In this document: in pieces, positions 14,999 through 22,690 of the stretch
How the letters are laid out: every line of letters begins with the position of its first letter
Position numbering within the stretch: the first letter of the stretch is position 1
The notes under the pieces: model-generated
What the model saw: the letters and a program-made list of their open reading frames with translations, nothing else
Told to the model about the DNA's origin: nothing
Databases searched by the model: none
Program-made: the position numbers and the translations under genes
NCBI GenBank assembly: GCA_023261685.1
Contig: JAHFOM010000008.1
Span: forward strand, 1 to 23,009
DNA length: 23,009 bases
Reading direction: 5' to 3'
From: Candidatus Moraniibacteriota bacterium
Lineage (GTDB): Bacteria > Patescibacteriota > Minisyncoccia > Moranbacterales > UBA1568

Positions 14999-16132
14999 AT
15001 GAAAAAAAGACTTTTTTCAGCAGTCCAGCCGTCGGGGAATCTGCATTTGGGAAATTACCTCGGGGCTATCAAGCAGTGGGTCACACTTCAGGAGGATTAT
15101 GAGGCAATTTTCTGTGTGGTGGATTTGCATGCCATCACGGTGCCACAGGATCCGGCAACATTACGCAAAAAAACGTTGGAAATCGTAAAGATGTATCTGG
15201 CAGCTGGTATCAATCCGGAAAAGTGCACACTTTTCGTCCAGTCACAGGTAGAGGAGCATACGGAACTGGCATGGGTTTTGAATACTATCAGCAAGAATGG
15301 CGATCTGACCAAGATGACTCAGTTCAAGGATAAATCAGGGATGGATTTCGAGCGTATCGAGGCCGAACTGAAGGCCGCTTTGGTGGATATTGCCTATGAG
15401 TCTTCCGGAGTGCCGGGTCGGACGAAGGATGATTTCCGGATTCTGGTGATGAAGTCCGGAAAAAACATCATTGATATTTTTCAGACGATGAAAGAGGATT
15501 TCAATTCCGTCGGCACCGGCCTCTTCGATTATCCCGTTCTGATGGCGGCGGATATTCTGCTCTATGATACGACGGTGGTGCCGGTAGGGAAGGATCAGAT
15601 GCAGCACATCGAGCTGGCACGGACGCTGGCACGGCGGTTCAATGAACGTTTCGGGGAAACGTTTGTCGTGCCGGAGGGCAAGCTTTCGACAGAGGGAGCA
15701 CTCATTATGGGACTCGACGATCCGAGCAAGAAAATGTCCAAGTCCGCGGAAAGCGTTTACAACTCCATCGCACTGACTGATGATGCGGAAACCGTGCGGA
15801 AGAAAATCAAGAAAGCCGTGACAGATAGCGGATCGGAAATCGTGTACAGCGATGAGAAACCGGCGCTCCAAAATCTCATCAATATTTATACGCTCTTGTC
15901 AGGTAAGACGAAGGAAGATGTTCAAACGATGTATCAAGACAAAGGATATGGAGATTTCAAAAATGATCTCGCGGAAGTGGTGGTGAATTTCCTTGCGCCG
16001 TTTCAGGAACGTCTAAAAAATATTTCCGATGAAGAGGTTTTGGAAATTCTGAAGGCAGGCGCTGACAAAGCGAAGCGAATTGCTGAACAAAAAATGCTCG
16101 CCGTGAGAAAAAATGTCGGCTTCTTGTCGTAG
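14999..16132 (+). CDS. trpS: Tryptophanyl-tRNA synthetase with central insertion
   Basis: Class I synthetase that charges tRNA-Trp. It has 377 residues; E. coli TrpRS has 334. The HIGH-type motif is QPSGNLHLGNYLGA (10-23), KMSKS is at 245-249, and FDYPVLMAADILLY (176-189) is the tryptophan-side block. MTQFKDKS (106-113) and GLFDYPVL (174 on) are separated in E. coli by nine residues but here by 60, so about 50 residues are inserted, including a predicted helix and ESSGVPGRTKDDFRILVMKS. This is in frame and does not disturb motifs. ATG 14999 is chosen with AGGA 10 nt upstream; TTG 14993 would add two residues. A bidirectional terminator ends the unit. Confidence 0.96.
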   Translation: MKKRLFSAVQPSGNLHLGNYLGAIKQWVTLQEDYEAIFCVVDLHAITVPQDPATLRKKTLEIVKMYLAAGINPEKCTLFVQSQVEEHTELAWVLNTISKNGDLTKMTQFKDKSGMDFERIEAELKAALVDIAYESSGVPGRTKDDFRILVMKSGKNIIDIFQTMKEDFNSVGTGLFDYPVLMAADILLYDTTVVPVGKDQMQHIELARTLARRFNERFGETFVVPEGKLSTEGALIMGLDDPSKKMSKSAESVYNSIALTDDAETVRKKIKKAVTDSGSEIVYSDEKPALQNLINIYTLLSGKTKEDVQTMYQDKGYGDFKNDLAEVVVNFLAPFQERLKNISDEEVLEILKAGADKAKRIAEQKMLAVRKNVGFLS

Positions 16133-16158
16133 GAGATTGCAGAGCGATGCAAAAGTAA

Positions 16159-16192
16159 AAAATACCCCGCATCGTATGATGCGGGGTATTTT
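16159..16192. terminator. Bidirectional terminator between trpS and phosphomannomutase
   Basis: AAAATACCCCGCATC (16159-16173), loop GTAT, GATGCGGGGTATTTT (16178-16192): 15 perfect pairs with A-run and T-run on opposite sides, so it can end both convergent transcripts. Confidence 0.93.
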
Positions 16193-16205
16193 CTTTGCAG
16201 GTTTT

Positions 16206-17540
16206 TCATCCTCGGATGATCGCCAGCAATTCCTCTTTCTTTTCCTCCATCATTTCCGGAGTCTTGGCTTCGAGGTTGAGACGGAGGAGGGGTTCGGTGT
16301 TGGAAGGGCGGACATTGAACCACCAGTCGGGATAGTCCACTTTGAGTCCGTCAAGCTCATGCTGTGCACCATCCGCGTAGGCTGTCTTGAGTTTTGCCAA
16401 AACACCTTCCTTATCAGCTACTTCGCTGTTGATTTCTCCTGAGTGCGCGTAGCGCCGGAGCGTATGAACCAATTCAGAAATTTTCTGGCCGGTTTCCGTC
16501 ATCAGGTTGAGGAGGAGGATGGCAGGCAGTGTCCCGGCTTCCGCGAAAGAATTTTCCTCGAAATAGTAGTGACCGGAAAGTTCCCCCGCGAATATGGCGC
16601 CGTCTTCCCGCATCTGGCGTTTGATGTTAGCGTGCCCGACCTTGCATTCGAGGGCGATACCGCCGTTCTCTTCGATGATTTCTTTGACGGCGCGCGAGGA
16701 ACGGAGGTCGTAGAGGATGGTGGCACCCGGGCGTTTACTGAGGATGATTTTTGCCAAAAGTCCCGTGACGAGATCCATCGGGATGATCTCACCGTTCTCG
16801 TCCACGAAGCCGATGCGGTCGGCGTCACCGTCGTAGGCGATACCGAGATCAGTATGAGCATCTTTTACTTTCTCGCGCAGCTCGTCGAGGGTATCGAGTT
16901 TGAGGGGATTGGCTTCGTGACACTGGAATGGATGATCGAGATCGTTGTAGAGATTGACGACAGTCAGGTTTTCGGGGAATTGCTCATAGATAGGCAGTTC
17001 GTATACGCCCATCGCGTTGGCGGTGTCGATGACGACAGTGAAGTGCTTCTCTCGGAAATCGGCGAACGAAGCAAAATAGCCATAGTAGGCGGGGCGGATG
17101 TCTTCCGCGGCCATTGTGCCTTTTTGATCACTCGGATGAAAATTTCCCGCCAGAGCGATATCGCGAATTTCCCGCAACCCAGAATTTTCACCCACGGGGA
17201 TCGCGCCACGGAGTGCGATTTTCATCCCGTTGTATTCTGGTGGGTTGTGTGAGGCAGTGAGAGAGATAGCCGCGTCAATATCGAGACGTCCCGCCGCGAA
17301 ATAGACCATCGGAGTGGTGATGATGCCGAGGTCGATCACATCGCAGCCGGCATCCATCACGCCTTGGGTGAAGCTGGCAAACAGGCTGGGTGAGGACTCG
17401 CGAATATCTCTGCCGACACCGATGCATCTCGGTGCCAGATGTTCGACGGTCGCGCGACCAATGGCGTAAGCGGCGTCCTCATTGATTTCTGTCGGATAAA
17501 TACCGCGGATATCGTAGGCTTTGAAAATGCTTGGATGCAT
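16206..17540 (-). CDS. manB: Phosphomannomutase/phosphoglucomutase
   Basis: Alpha-D-phosphohexomutase that moves phosphate between C6 and C1 of mannose or glucose, giving the 1-phosphates used for nucleotide sugars and cell-surface glycans. It has 444 residues with the four-domain signature of the family. The phosphoserine loop is TASHNP (95-100, Ser97), the metal loop DGDADR (237-242), the sugar loop GELSGH (319-324) and the phosphate-binding loop RPSNTEP (411-417). The N-terminus FKAYDIRGIYP is typical, supporting ATG 17540; no Shine-Dalgarno is seen. It is convergent with trpS and divergent from ychF. The fused isomerase at 11068-12093 would provide mannose-6-P. Mannose versus glucose preference cannot be told from sequence. 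Confidence 0.95.
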   Translation of the reverse strand: MHPSIFKAYDIRGIYPTEINEDAAYAIGRATVEHLAPRCIGVGRDIRESSPSLFASFTQGVMDAGCDVIDLGIITTPMVYFAAGRLDIDAAISLTASHNPPEYNGMKIALRGAIPVGENSGLREIRDIALAGNFHPSDQKGTMAAEDIRPAYYGYFASFADFREKHFTVVIDTANAMGVYELPIYEQFPENLTVVNLYNDLDHPFQCHEANPLKLDTLDELREKVKDAHTDLGIAYDGDADRIGFVDENGEIIPMDLVTGLLAKIILSKRPGATILYDLRSSRAVKEIIEENGGIALECKVGHANIKRQMREDGAIFAGELSGHYYFEENSFAEAGTLPAILLLNLMTETGQKISELVHTLRRYAHSGEINSEVADKEGVLAKLKTAYADGAQHELDGLKVDYPDWWFNVRPSNTEPLLRLNLEAKTPEMMEEKKEELLAIIRG

Positions 17541-17567
17541 ATCGAAAAGGTTAAAAATGACAGCTCT

Positions 17568-17576
17568 AGTATAGCA
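17568..17576 (-). promoter_or_regulatory. Extended -10 promoter of phosphomannomutase
   Basis: On the minus strand, TGC followed by TATACT (plus positions 17573-17568). No good -35 is found. It predicts a 5' UTR of about 20 nt. It lies back to back with the ychF promoter. Confidence 0.6.
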
Positions 17577-17588
17577 TAAAAATACTGA

Positions 17589-17617
17589 TTGACACGGAGT
17601 CTTTTTCTTGAAACAAT
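17589..17617 (+). promoter_or_regulatory. Promoter of ychF
   Basis: TTGACA (17589-17594), 17-nt spacer, AACAAT (17612-17617). The predicted 5' UTR of about 50 nt is a pyrimidine-rich run of TTATCC-type words (17640-17668) with no Shine-Dalgarno. Confidence 0.6.
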
Positions 17618-17676
17618 TCCTTAGAAAAGCACATATCTCTTATCCTGCATCCCTTATCCCTTATCCTCTTTACTGT

Positions 17677-18726
17677 ATGGCTCTCAAAGTCGGTATCGTC
17701 GGTCTCCCCAATGTCGGCAAGTCAACCCTGTTTAAGGCATTGACCAGAAAGTCAGTCGATATTAACAATTATCCCTTTTGCACCATCGAGCCCAATGTCG
17801 GCATTGTGGAAGTGCCTGATCAACGTTTGGCGAAACTCTCCGCTCTTTCCGGGAGCAAGAAGCTGATTCCCGCGGTGATCGAGTTCGTGGATATCGCCGG
17901 TCTCGTCAAAGGTGCCTCCGAGGGCGAGGGTTTGGGGAATAAATTTCTCGCTAACATTCGTGAAGTGGATGCGATCGTGCAGGTGGTACGCGTATTCCAG
18001 AATTCTGATATTATTCACGTGCATAACAAGGTGGAACCAGTGGAGGATATCGAGGTGGTCAATACCGAACTCATCTTGGCAGATCTGGAAACGCTTTCCA
18101 AGCGGATGCTGAAAACCGGGAAGGAAGCCCGCGCTGGCAAGAAAGAGGCGGTACTAGAGATGGCCGTGTTGACGAAGTTGGATGCGGAACTGCAAACGGG
18201 GCGCTTGGCGTACGATGTGGCAGAGCATTTTACGGAAGCCGAACAAAAAATCGCGCGAGCATTGCAACTGCTGACGATGAAGCCTTTCTTGTATGTGTAC
18301 AATGTGTCGGATATGGACCGGGCGCTCAGTTCGAAGCTCGAGGGTCGCCCGCACGTCACATTGGATATCAAAATTGAAGAAGAATTGATCGAGATGTCGC
18401 CAGAAGAAATCAAGGAAATGGAACTGACCTCCCATCTCGGGGACTTGGCACGCCAGGCATACGCACTGCTGGGCTTGATGACGTACTTCACTACCGGCGT
18501 AGAGGAGACGCGCGCGTGGACTATTCCGATGGGTTCTACTGCGCCACAGGCTGGAGCGGCGATCCACAGTGATTTCGAGGAAAAATTCATCCGCGCTGAA
18601 GTGATTCATACGACGAGATTTATCGAGGCTGGCTCATGGAGTGCAGCGAGGGATACCGGCGCCCTCCGGCTGGAAGGCAAAGACTATATCGTGCAAGACG
18701 GCGATGTGATGGTGTTTAAGATATGA
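17677..18726 (+). CDS. ychF: Redox-regulated ATPase YchF (Obg family)
   Basis: Obg-related, ribosome-associated P-loop NTPase; in E. coli and as human OLA1 it prefers ATP. It has 349 residues, slightly below the usual 363. G1 is GLPNVGKST (9-17). NYPFCTIEPN (31-40) is the YchF switch region, and G3 is VDIAGLVKGASEGEGLGNKF (71-90). G4 reads NVSD (209-212), where YchF proteins normally carry NxxE. The C-terminal TGS domain is present (MTYFTTGVEETRAWTI, TAPQAGAAIHSDFEEKFIRAEV). ATG 17677 is chosen since the in-frame TTG 17608 lies within the promoter and conserved sequence starts at MALKVGIVG. The stop is TGA, which excludes recoding of TGA to Gly. Confidence 0.95.
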   Translation: MALKVGIVGLPNVGKSTLFKALTRKSVDINNYPFCTIEPNVGIVEVPDQRLAKLSALSGSKKLIPAVIEFVDIAGLVKGASEGEGLGNKFLANIREVDAIVQVVRVFQNSDIIHVHNKVEPVEDIEVVNTELILADLETLSKRMLKTGKEARAGKKEAVLEMAVLTKLDAELQTGRLAYDVAEHFTEAEQKIARALQLLTMKPFLYVYNVSDMDRALSSKLEGRPHVTLDIKIEEELIEMSPEEIKEMELTSHLGDLARQAYALLGLMTYFTTGVEETRAWTIPMGSTAPQAGAAIHSDFEEKFIRAEVIHTTRFIEAGSWSAARDTGALRLEGKDYIVQDGDVMVFKI

Positions 18727-18737
18727 TTGTCAGATAG

Positions 18738-18806
18738 CAGTCAACAATCAGCAGTCAACGGAGAGCGCATCTTTTTTGTTTTCTGTTAACTGTTATTTGT
18801 TGACTG
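18738..18806. repeat. Imperfect palindrome between ychF and groL
   Basis: CAGTCAACAA...CAGTCAAC (18738-18759) pairs with GTTAACTG...TTGTTGACTG (18785-18806), 22 positions with a few mismatches, around a loop ending in T-rich sequence. It could terminate ychF. It ends 9 nt before the groL -35. Confidence 0.65.
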
Positions 18807-18815
18807 ACGGTAGGG

Positions 18816-18844
18816 TTGACAGCGCAAAATTGGCAATCTATAAT
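18816..18844 (+). promoter_or_regulatory. Consensus promoter of groL
   Basis: TTGACA (18816-18821), exactly 17 nt, TATAAT (18839-18844): a perfect sigma70-type promoter, the strongest in the window, overlapped by the CIRCE operator. Confidence 0.9.
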
Positions 18845-18856
18845 AGAGAGTGCTAA
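18830..18856 (+). promoter_or_regulatory. CIRCE operator (HrcA binding site)
   Basis: TTGGCAATC - 9 nt - GAGTGCTAA. CIRCE is TTAGCACTC-N9-GAGTGCTAA; the right half is exact and the left half matches 7 of 9. The 9-nt centre contains the -10 box, so bound HrcA would block RNA polymerase and release under heat or misfolding stress. hrcA itself is not in the window. Confidence 0.88.
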
Positions 18857-19029
18857 GTTTATTGAAAAAAGGAATGGCTGCCCCGCACAACCCAAGCAAA
18901 GAAATTGCTTCTCTGGCGATTCTTACCCTCTGGCGCCTGCGGCTTACATTCATTCTTTTTTTGTAAAAATTAATGAGAGGGTATGCGGGGCGCTCATATT
19001 TGTAGCGTTTCGCGGACTCAACGACAAAT
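18857..19029 (+). promoter_or_regulatory. Structured 5' UTR of groL
   Basis: About 180 nt separate the predicted start from the ATG. An outer stem GCCCCGCA (18880-18887)/TGCGGGGC (18984-18991) stacks on an inner stem TACCCTC (18924-18930)/GAGGGTA (18977-18983), whose right arms are contiguous. The left side carries a hairpin AAGCAA-AGAAA-TTGCTT (18894-18910). A second stem, ATTTGT (18998-19003)/ACAAAT (19024-19029), ends on the base before the start codon. No Shine-Dalgarno is present. A 30-codon frame at 18874-18966 lies within it but is doubtful. Confidence 0.55.
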
Positions 19030-20679
19030 ATGGCGAAGCAAATATCATACGGAGCAGAGGCTCGCAAAAGTATCAAAATCGGCATTGACAAGGTGGCTGA
19101 CGCGGTCAAGGTGACGCTCGGACCGAAAGGACGCAATGTCATTCTGGCGAAAAGTTATGGCGGTCCGACCATCACCAATGACGGTGTGTCCATCGCCAAG
19201 GAGATCGAGCTCAAAGACAAGTTTGAAAACCTCGGAGCGGAGCTCATCAAGCAAGTGGCGGAAAAAACCAACGACGTAGCGGGCGACGGGACGACGACCG
19301 CGACCGTGATCGCGCAGGCGCTCGCGCGCGAGGGACTCAAGTTTGTGGAAACCGGTATCAATCCGGTCGGTATCCGCCGCGGGATGGAAGCCGCCAAAAA
19401 CGAAGTCATCGCGATTCTCCAGAAAAATTCCAAGAAGATTTCTTCCAAGGAAGAGATCGCTCAAGTAGCGACTATTTCCGCGGAATCACGGGAAATGGGG
19501 GAAATGATCGCGGACGTGATGGACAAAGTCGGTCATGATGGCGTGGTGACGACGGAGCAGTCGCAAACCCTCGGACTGTCCAAGGAAATCGTTGAGGGGA
19601 TGAATTTTGATAAAGGATATATCTCGCCGTATATGATGACCGATGCCGAGGAGCAGACGGCGGAATTGGTCAGTCCGGTTATTTTGCTGACCGATACGAA
19701 AATCTCCGCCATTGCGGATATTGTCCCGCTCTTGAATGAGTTGGCAAAGACGGGCAAGAAAGACATCGTGATCATTGCCGAAGACGTGGACGGTGAAGCG
19801 CTTGCCACTCTGATTGTGAACAAACTGCGCGGCGTTATCAACGTGCTTGCTATCAAGGCACCGGAGTTTGGCGAGAGCCGTAAGGCCGTGCTTGAGGATA
19901 TCGCGCTCTTGACGGGGGCGACGGTAGTATCGGGAGATAAGGGAATGAAGCTCGAAAGTACGACGCTTGCGATGCTCGGTACCGCACAGAAAGTCATCGC
20001 GACCAAGGACAATACGACCATTGTCGGCGGCAAAGGCAAGAAGAAAAACCTCGACGCCCGCGTGGCTGAGATCAAGGCATTGATTGACAAATCCGACAGC
20101 GACTATGACCGTGAAAAATTGAAGAAGCGGATGGCGAAGCTCGCTGGCGGCGTAGCGGTGATCCGGGTCGGCGCATCGACTGAGACGGAGCTCAAATATA
20201 TGAAGGATAAGATGGAGGACGCGGTGGCAGCAACCAAGGCGGCGATTGAAGAGGGGATTGTCGCCGGTGGTGGTTCGGCGCTGGCGCGCGCAGCGATCAG
20301 TATTGCCGCGGGGAAAAAACTGACAGCATCTGACCATGAATTCAAAGCAGGCTACGAGATCGTTTTGAAAGCCTTGTATGAACCACTCCGTCAGATCGCC
20401 ACGAACGCCGGTGAACAGGATTCCGCCGTCGTTTTGAACAAAGTGATTGAAAACAAACTAGTAAACTATGGCTACAACGCCAAAGAGAATCGCTATGAAA
20501 ACGATATGCTCAAAGCCGGCATCATCGATCCGCTCAAGGTGACGCGCACCGCTCTCGAGAATGCTGTTTCTGTTGCGGCACTCCTCTTGACGACCGAAGC
20601 TGCAGTCGTGGAAGAAGAAAAAGATGAGCCGATGTCAGGCGGAGGCAATCCGATGGCCGGTATGGGCGGGATGATGTAA
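19030..20679 (+). CDS. groL: Chaperonin GroEL (60 kDa)
   Basis: ATP-driven double-ring chaperonin in the cytoplasm; folds proteins with the GroES lid. It has 549 residues, the usual size. MAKQISYG starts the protein; KVTLGPKGRNV (27-37) and the ATP site GDGTTT (85-90) are conserved, as are AGGGSALAR in the equatorial domain and the Gly/Met-rich tail ending GGMM. Start ATG 19030 is set by the family N-terminus and has no Shine-Dalgarno. It is a single-gene unit with its own CIRCE-controlled promoter and terminator; groES, usually the partner in the operon, is not adjacent and must be elsewhere. Confidence 0.98.
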   Translation: MAKQISYGAEARKSIKIGIDKVADAVKVTLGPKGRNVILAKSYGGPTITNDGVSIAKEIELKDKFENLGAELIKQVAEKTNDVAGDGTTTATVIAQALAREGLKFVETGINPVGIRRGMEAAKNEVIAILQKNSKKISSKEEIAQVATISAESREMGEMIADVMDKVGHDGVVTTEQSQTLGLSKEIVEGMNFDKGYISPYMMTDAEEQTAELVSPVILLTDTKISAIADIVPLLNELAKTGKKDIVIIAEDVDGEALATLIVNKLRGVINVLAIKAPEFGESRKAVLEDIALLTGATVVSGDKGMKLESTTLAMLGTAQKVIATKDNTTIVGGKGKKKNLDARVAEIKALIDKSDSDYDREKLKKRMAKLAGGVAVIRVGASTETELKYMKDKMEDAVAATKAAIEEGIVAGGGSALARAAISIAAGKKLTASDHEFKAGYEIVLKALYEPLRQIATNAGEQDSAVVLNKVIENKLVNYGYNAKENRYENDMLKAGIIDPLKVTRTALENAVSVAALLLTTEAAVVEEEKDEPMSGGGNPMAGMGGMM

Positions 20680-20682
20680 ACT

Positions 20683-20712
20683 AAAAAAGCTCCGATTCAT
20701 CGGAGCTTTTTT
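20683..20712 (+). terminator. Intrinsic terminator of groL
   Basis: AAAAAAGCTCCGAT (20683-20696) and ATCGGAGCTTTTTT (20699-20712) form a strong hairpin 4 nt after the stop codon, ending in six T. Confidence 0.93.
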
Positions 20713-20725
20713 AATGTCAAAATCC

Positions 20726-20838
20726 AAATTTCAAATGCTAAAGAAAATCATAAGCCTTAATGACTCAAACGTGGTTTGGGCATCGAGCTTTAAGATATTG
20801 ATTTGATATTTGCCATTTGATTTTTGGCATTGAAATTT
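20726..20838. repeat. Imperfect palindrome between groL and pilB
   Basis: AAATTTCAAATGC (20726-20738) pairs with GCATTGAAATTT (20827-20838) with one bulged base. The interior has repeated TTTGAT/ATTTGCCATTTGA words. It resembles in style the tracts at 10962 and 18738. Confidence 0.55.
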
Positions 20839-20839
20839 A

Positions 20840-20848
20840 TGCTATAAT
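20840..20848 (+). promoter_or_regulatory. Extended -10 promoter of pilB
   Basis: TGC followed by TATAAT (20843-20848), perfect for an extended -10; no spaced -35. It overlaps the end of the palindrome tract and gives a 5' UTR of about 18 nt. Confidence 0.7.
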
Positions 20849-20872
20849 GAACGCAAAGCTGAAATACACACT

Positions 20873-22618
20873 ATGCGCATCGAACCAGAACAACTGAAGC
20901 TCTTTCTCCTTGATTCCAATCTTGTTCCCAAGGAAGCGCTGGAGCAGGCTGCGAGAGAAGCCCAAGAGAAAGGACAGAACTTGGGCGCGCTCCTGTTGGA
21001 AAAAAAATTACTCGATGAGCCGGCGTTGCAGAAAGTCTACGCGTATATTCTCGGTATTCCGTTTGTTGATCTTTCCAAAGAGACCATCCCGATTGAAATC
21101 CTGCAGATCGTGCCGGAACTGATCGCCAAAAAATACAATATCGTCGCATTTGAAAAGACGGGAGCGAACCTGAAAGTGGCGATGCTCAATCCCGAAGACC
21201 TGCAGACGATTGACTTTATCAAGAAAAAAACCGGATTGAAAATCGTGCCGTGTCTCACGACACGCGAGGATATCCAGAGCATTTTGCGTCAGTATGAGAA
21301 AAGTCTCAAGGCGGAATTCGGAGACATCCTGACCGGCGAGATCAAGCCGGATGGAGAAAGTAGAGAACAGGATCTGGCTCAGGTGGCGGTCGGATTACCG
21401 GTTATCCGCATCGTCGATACGCTTTTGAAACACGCGATTCTCGAGTCCGCCAGCGACATCCATATCGAGCCGGAAGAAAAAGAAGTGCATGTCCGCTATC
21501 GTATCGATGGCGTGCTCCACGACGCGATGACCCTACCCAAGGACGTGGCGGCTGGCATCGTGGCGCGTATCAAAGTACTCTCCAATCTCAAGCTCGACGA
21601 ACATCGTCTGCCACAGGACGGACGTTTTAAGATAGAGAGTGATGAATACAAGATTTCTTTTCGTGTCAGTATGCTGCCGGTGTTCGACGGCGAAAAAGTG
21701 GTGATGCGTTTGTTGGATGAGACTTCCAAGGGTTTGACGCTGGAAAAAATGGGCATCAACGGCCCGGCGCTCGAAGCGGTGCACCGTGAAATCAACAAGC
21801 CCAACGGGATGATTCTCGTGACCGGACCGACCGGATCCGGTAAAACGACGACGCTCTACACGGTGATGGATATTTTGAACACCACGGAAGTCAATATCAG
21901 CACCGTCGAAGATCCGGTGGAATACCGGATGCCGCGGGTCAACCAGACCCAGATCAATCCGAAAGTGGGGATGACCTTTGCCGCGGCTCTCCGTTCGCTT
22001 CTCCGTCAGGATCCGGATATCATTATGGTTGGGGAAATCCGCGATCAGGAAACCTTGGAAATTGCTATGCACGCCGCGATGACCGGTCATCTCGTGCTCT
22101 CCACGCTTCATACCAACAGCGCCGCCGCAACGCTGCCACGTATGCTCGATATGGGCGCCGAACCATTTCTGATCGCCTCGACCGTCAATGTCATCATCGC
22201 TCAGCGTCTCGTGCGCCGTTTGTGCGCGGAGTGCCGCGCACCCTATACCCTCGACAAGAAAGAGATCGAGTCTCTCGCCAAATCATACGATATCGAGACG
22301 GTCTTTCAGTATCTGAAGAATGATCCGATCAGTCAGAAATTTATTGAAAAGGCCAAAAGTTGGGAAGAAGTGACAATGTACAGGCCGGCTGGCTGCGATC
22401 AATGCGGAGGCGAGGGCTACCGCGGACGCAATGGTATCTACGAAGTGCTGGCGATGGATACGGATATCAGAAAGATGGTGACCCAAGCCGCGACCACCGA
22501 AGAGATTGAGAAGCAGGCGCGAAAAAACGGAATGACGACGATGGTGGAAGACGGTTTCTGGAAGATCGTGCAGGGGATTACTTCGCTTGAAGAAGTGATG
22601 CGCGCGACGAAGGAGTAG
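20873..22618 (+). CDS. pilB: Type IV pilus assembly ATPase PilB (GspE family)
   Basis: Cytoplasmic hexameric motor that powers pilus extension or pseudopilus assembly. It has 581 residues. The N-terminal MshEN-type region (about 1-150) contains LGALLLEKKLLDEPALQKVYAY-like sequence and the paired IPFVDL motif. The ATPase core has SASDIHIEP (192-200), RLPQDGRF (245-252), Walker A GPTGSGKTT (318-326), the Asp box VEDPVE (345-350), Walker B DIIMVGEIRD (382-391) and the His box TGHLVLSTLHTN (404-415). A zinc-binding set follows: CAEC (451-454) and CDQCGGEGYRGR (508-519). ATG 20873 has no Shine-Dalgarno. Other pilus genes (pilT, pilC, pilin) are not seen in the window; they might precede or follow elsewhere. 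Confidence 0.96.
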   Translation: MRIEPEQLKLFLLDSNLVPKEALEQAAREAQEKGQNLGALLLEKKLLDEPALQKVYAYILGIPFVDLSKETIPIEILQIVPELIAKKYNIVAFEKTGANLKVAMLNPEDLQTIDFIKKKTGLKIVPCLTTREDIQSILRQYEKSLKAEFGDILTGEIKPDGESREQDLAQVAVGLPVIRIVDTLLKHAILESASDIHIEPEEKEVHVRYRIDGVLHDAMTLPKDVAAGIVARIKVLSNLKLDEHRLPQDGRFKIESDEYKISFRVSMLPVFDGEKVVMRLLDETSKGLTLEKMGINGPALEAVHREINKPNGMILVTGPTGSGKTTTLYTVMDILNTTEVNISTVEDPVEYRMPRVNQTQINPKVGMTFAAALRSLLRQDPDIIMVGEIRDQETLEIAMHAAMTGHLVLSTLHTNSAAATLPRMLDMGAEPFLIASTVNVIIAQRLVRRLCAECRAPYTLDKKEIESLAKSYDIETVFQYLKNDPISQKFIEKAKSWEEVTMYRPAGCDQCGGEGYRGRNGIYEVLAMDTDIRKMVTQAATTEEIEKQARKNGMTTMVEDGFWKIVQGITSLEEVMRATKE

Positions 22619-22623
22619 GGTAG

Positions 22624-22690
22624 AGATGCCAGATGCAGGATGCATAATAAGTGATGCATGATGAGGCATTCTTTTATCAATTATCCTGTA
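22624..22690. repeat. Word-repeat palindromic tract between convergent pilB and rel
   Basis: Built of GATGC/ATGCAT words: ATGCC (about 22627)/GGCAT (about 22665) enclose two ATGCAT copies, followed by T/A-rich TTATCCTGTATCATTTATT. It probably serves as terminator for one or both convergent genes. The word ATCCTGCATC recurs at about 17643 in the ychF leader and, on the minus strand, here. Confidence 0.45.

Noticed and set aside
16443..17252. Plus-strand frame of 269 codons opposite phosphomannomutase
   Set aside because: Shadow of the minus-strand gene, whose four active-site loops are all intact.
17608..17676. N-terminal extension of YchF from TTG 17608
   Set aside because: The codon lies between the -35 and -10 of the likely promoter, and the translated stretch is made from TTATCC repeat words.
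18874..18966. 30-codon frame in the groL leader starting MAAPHNPSKEI
   Set aside because: The GGA sits directly against the ATG with no proper ribosome-site spacing, composition is not protein-like, and the region is better explained as RNA structure.
19486..20337. Minus-strand frame of 283 codons opposite groL
   Set aside because: Shadow of groL; no independent start signals.
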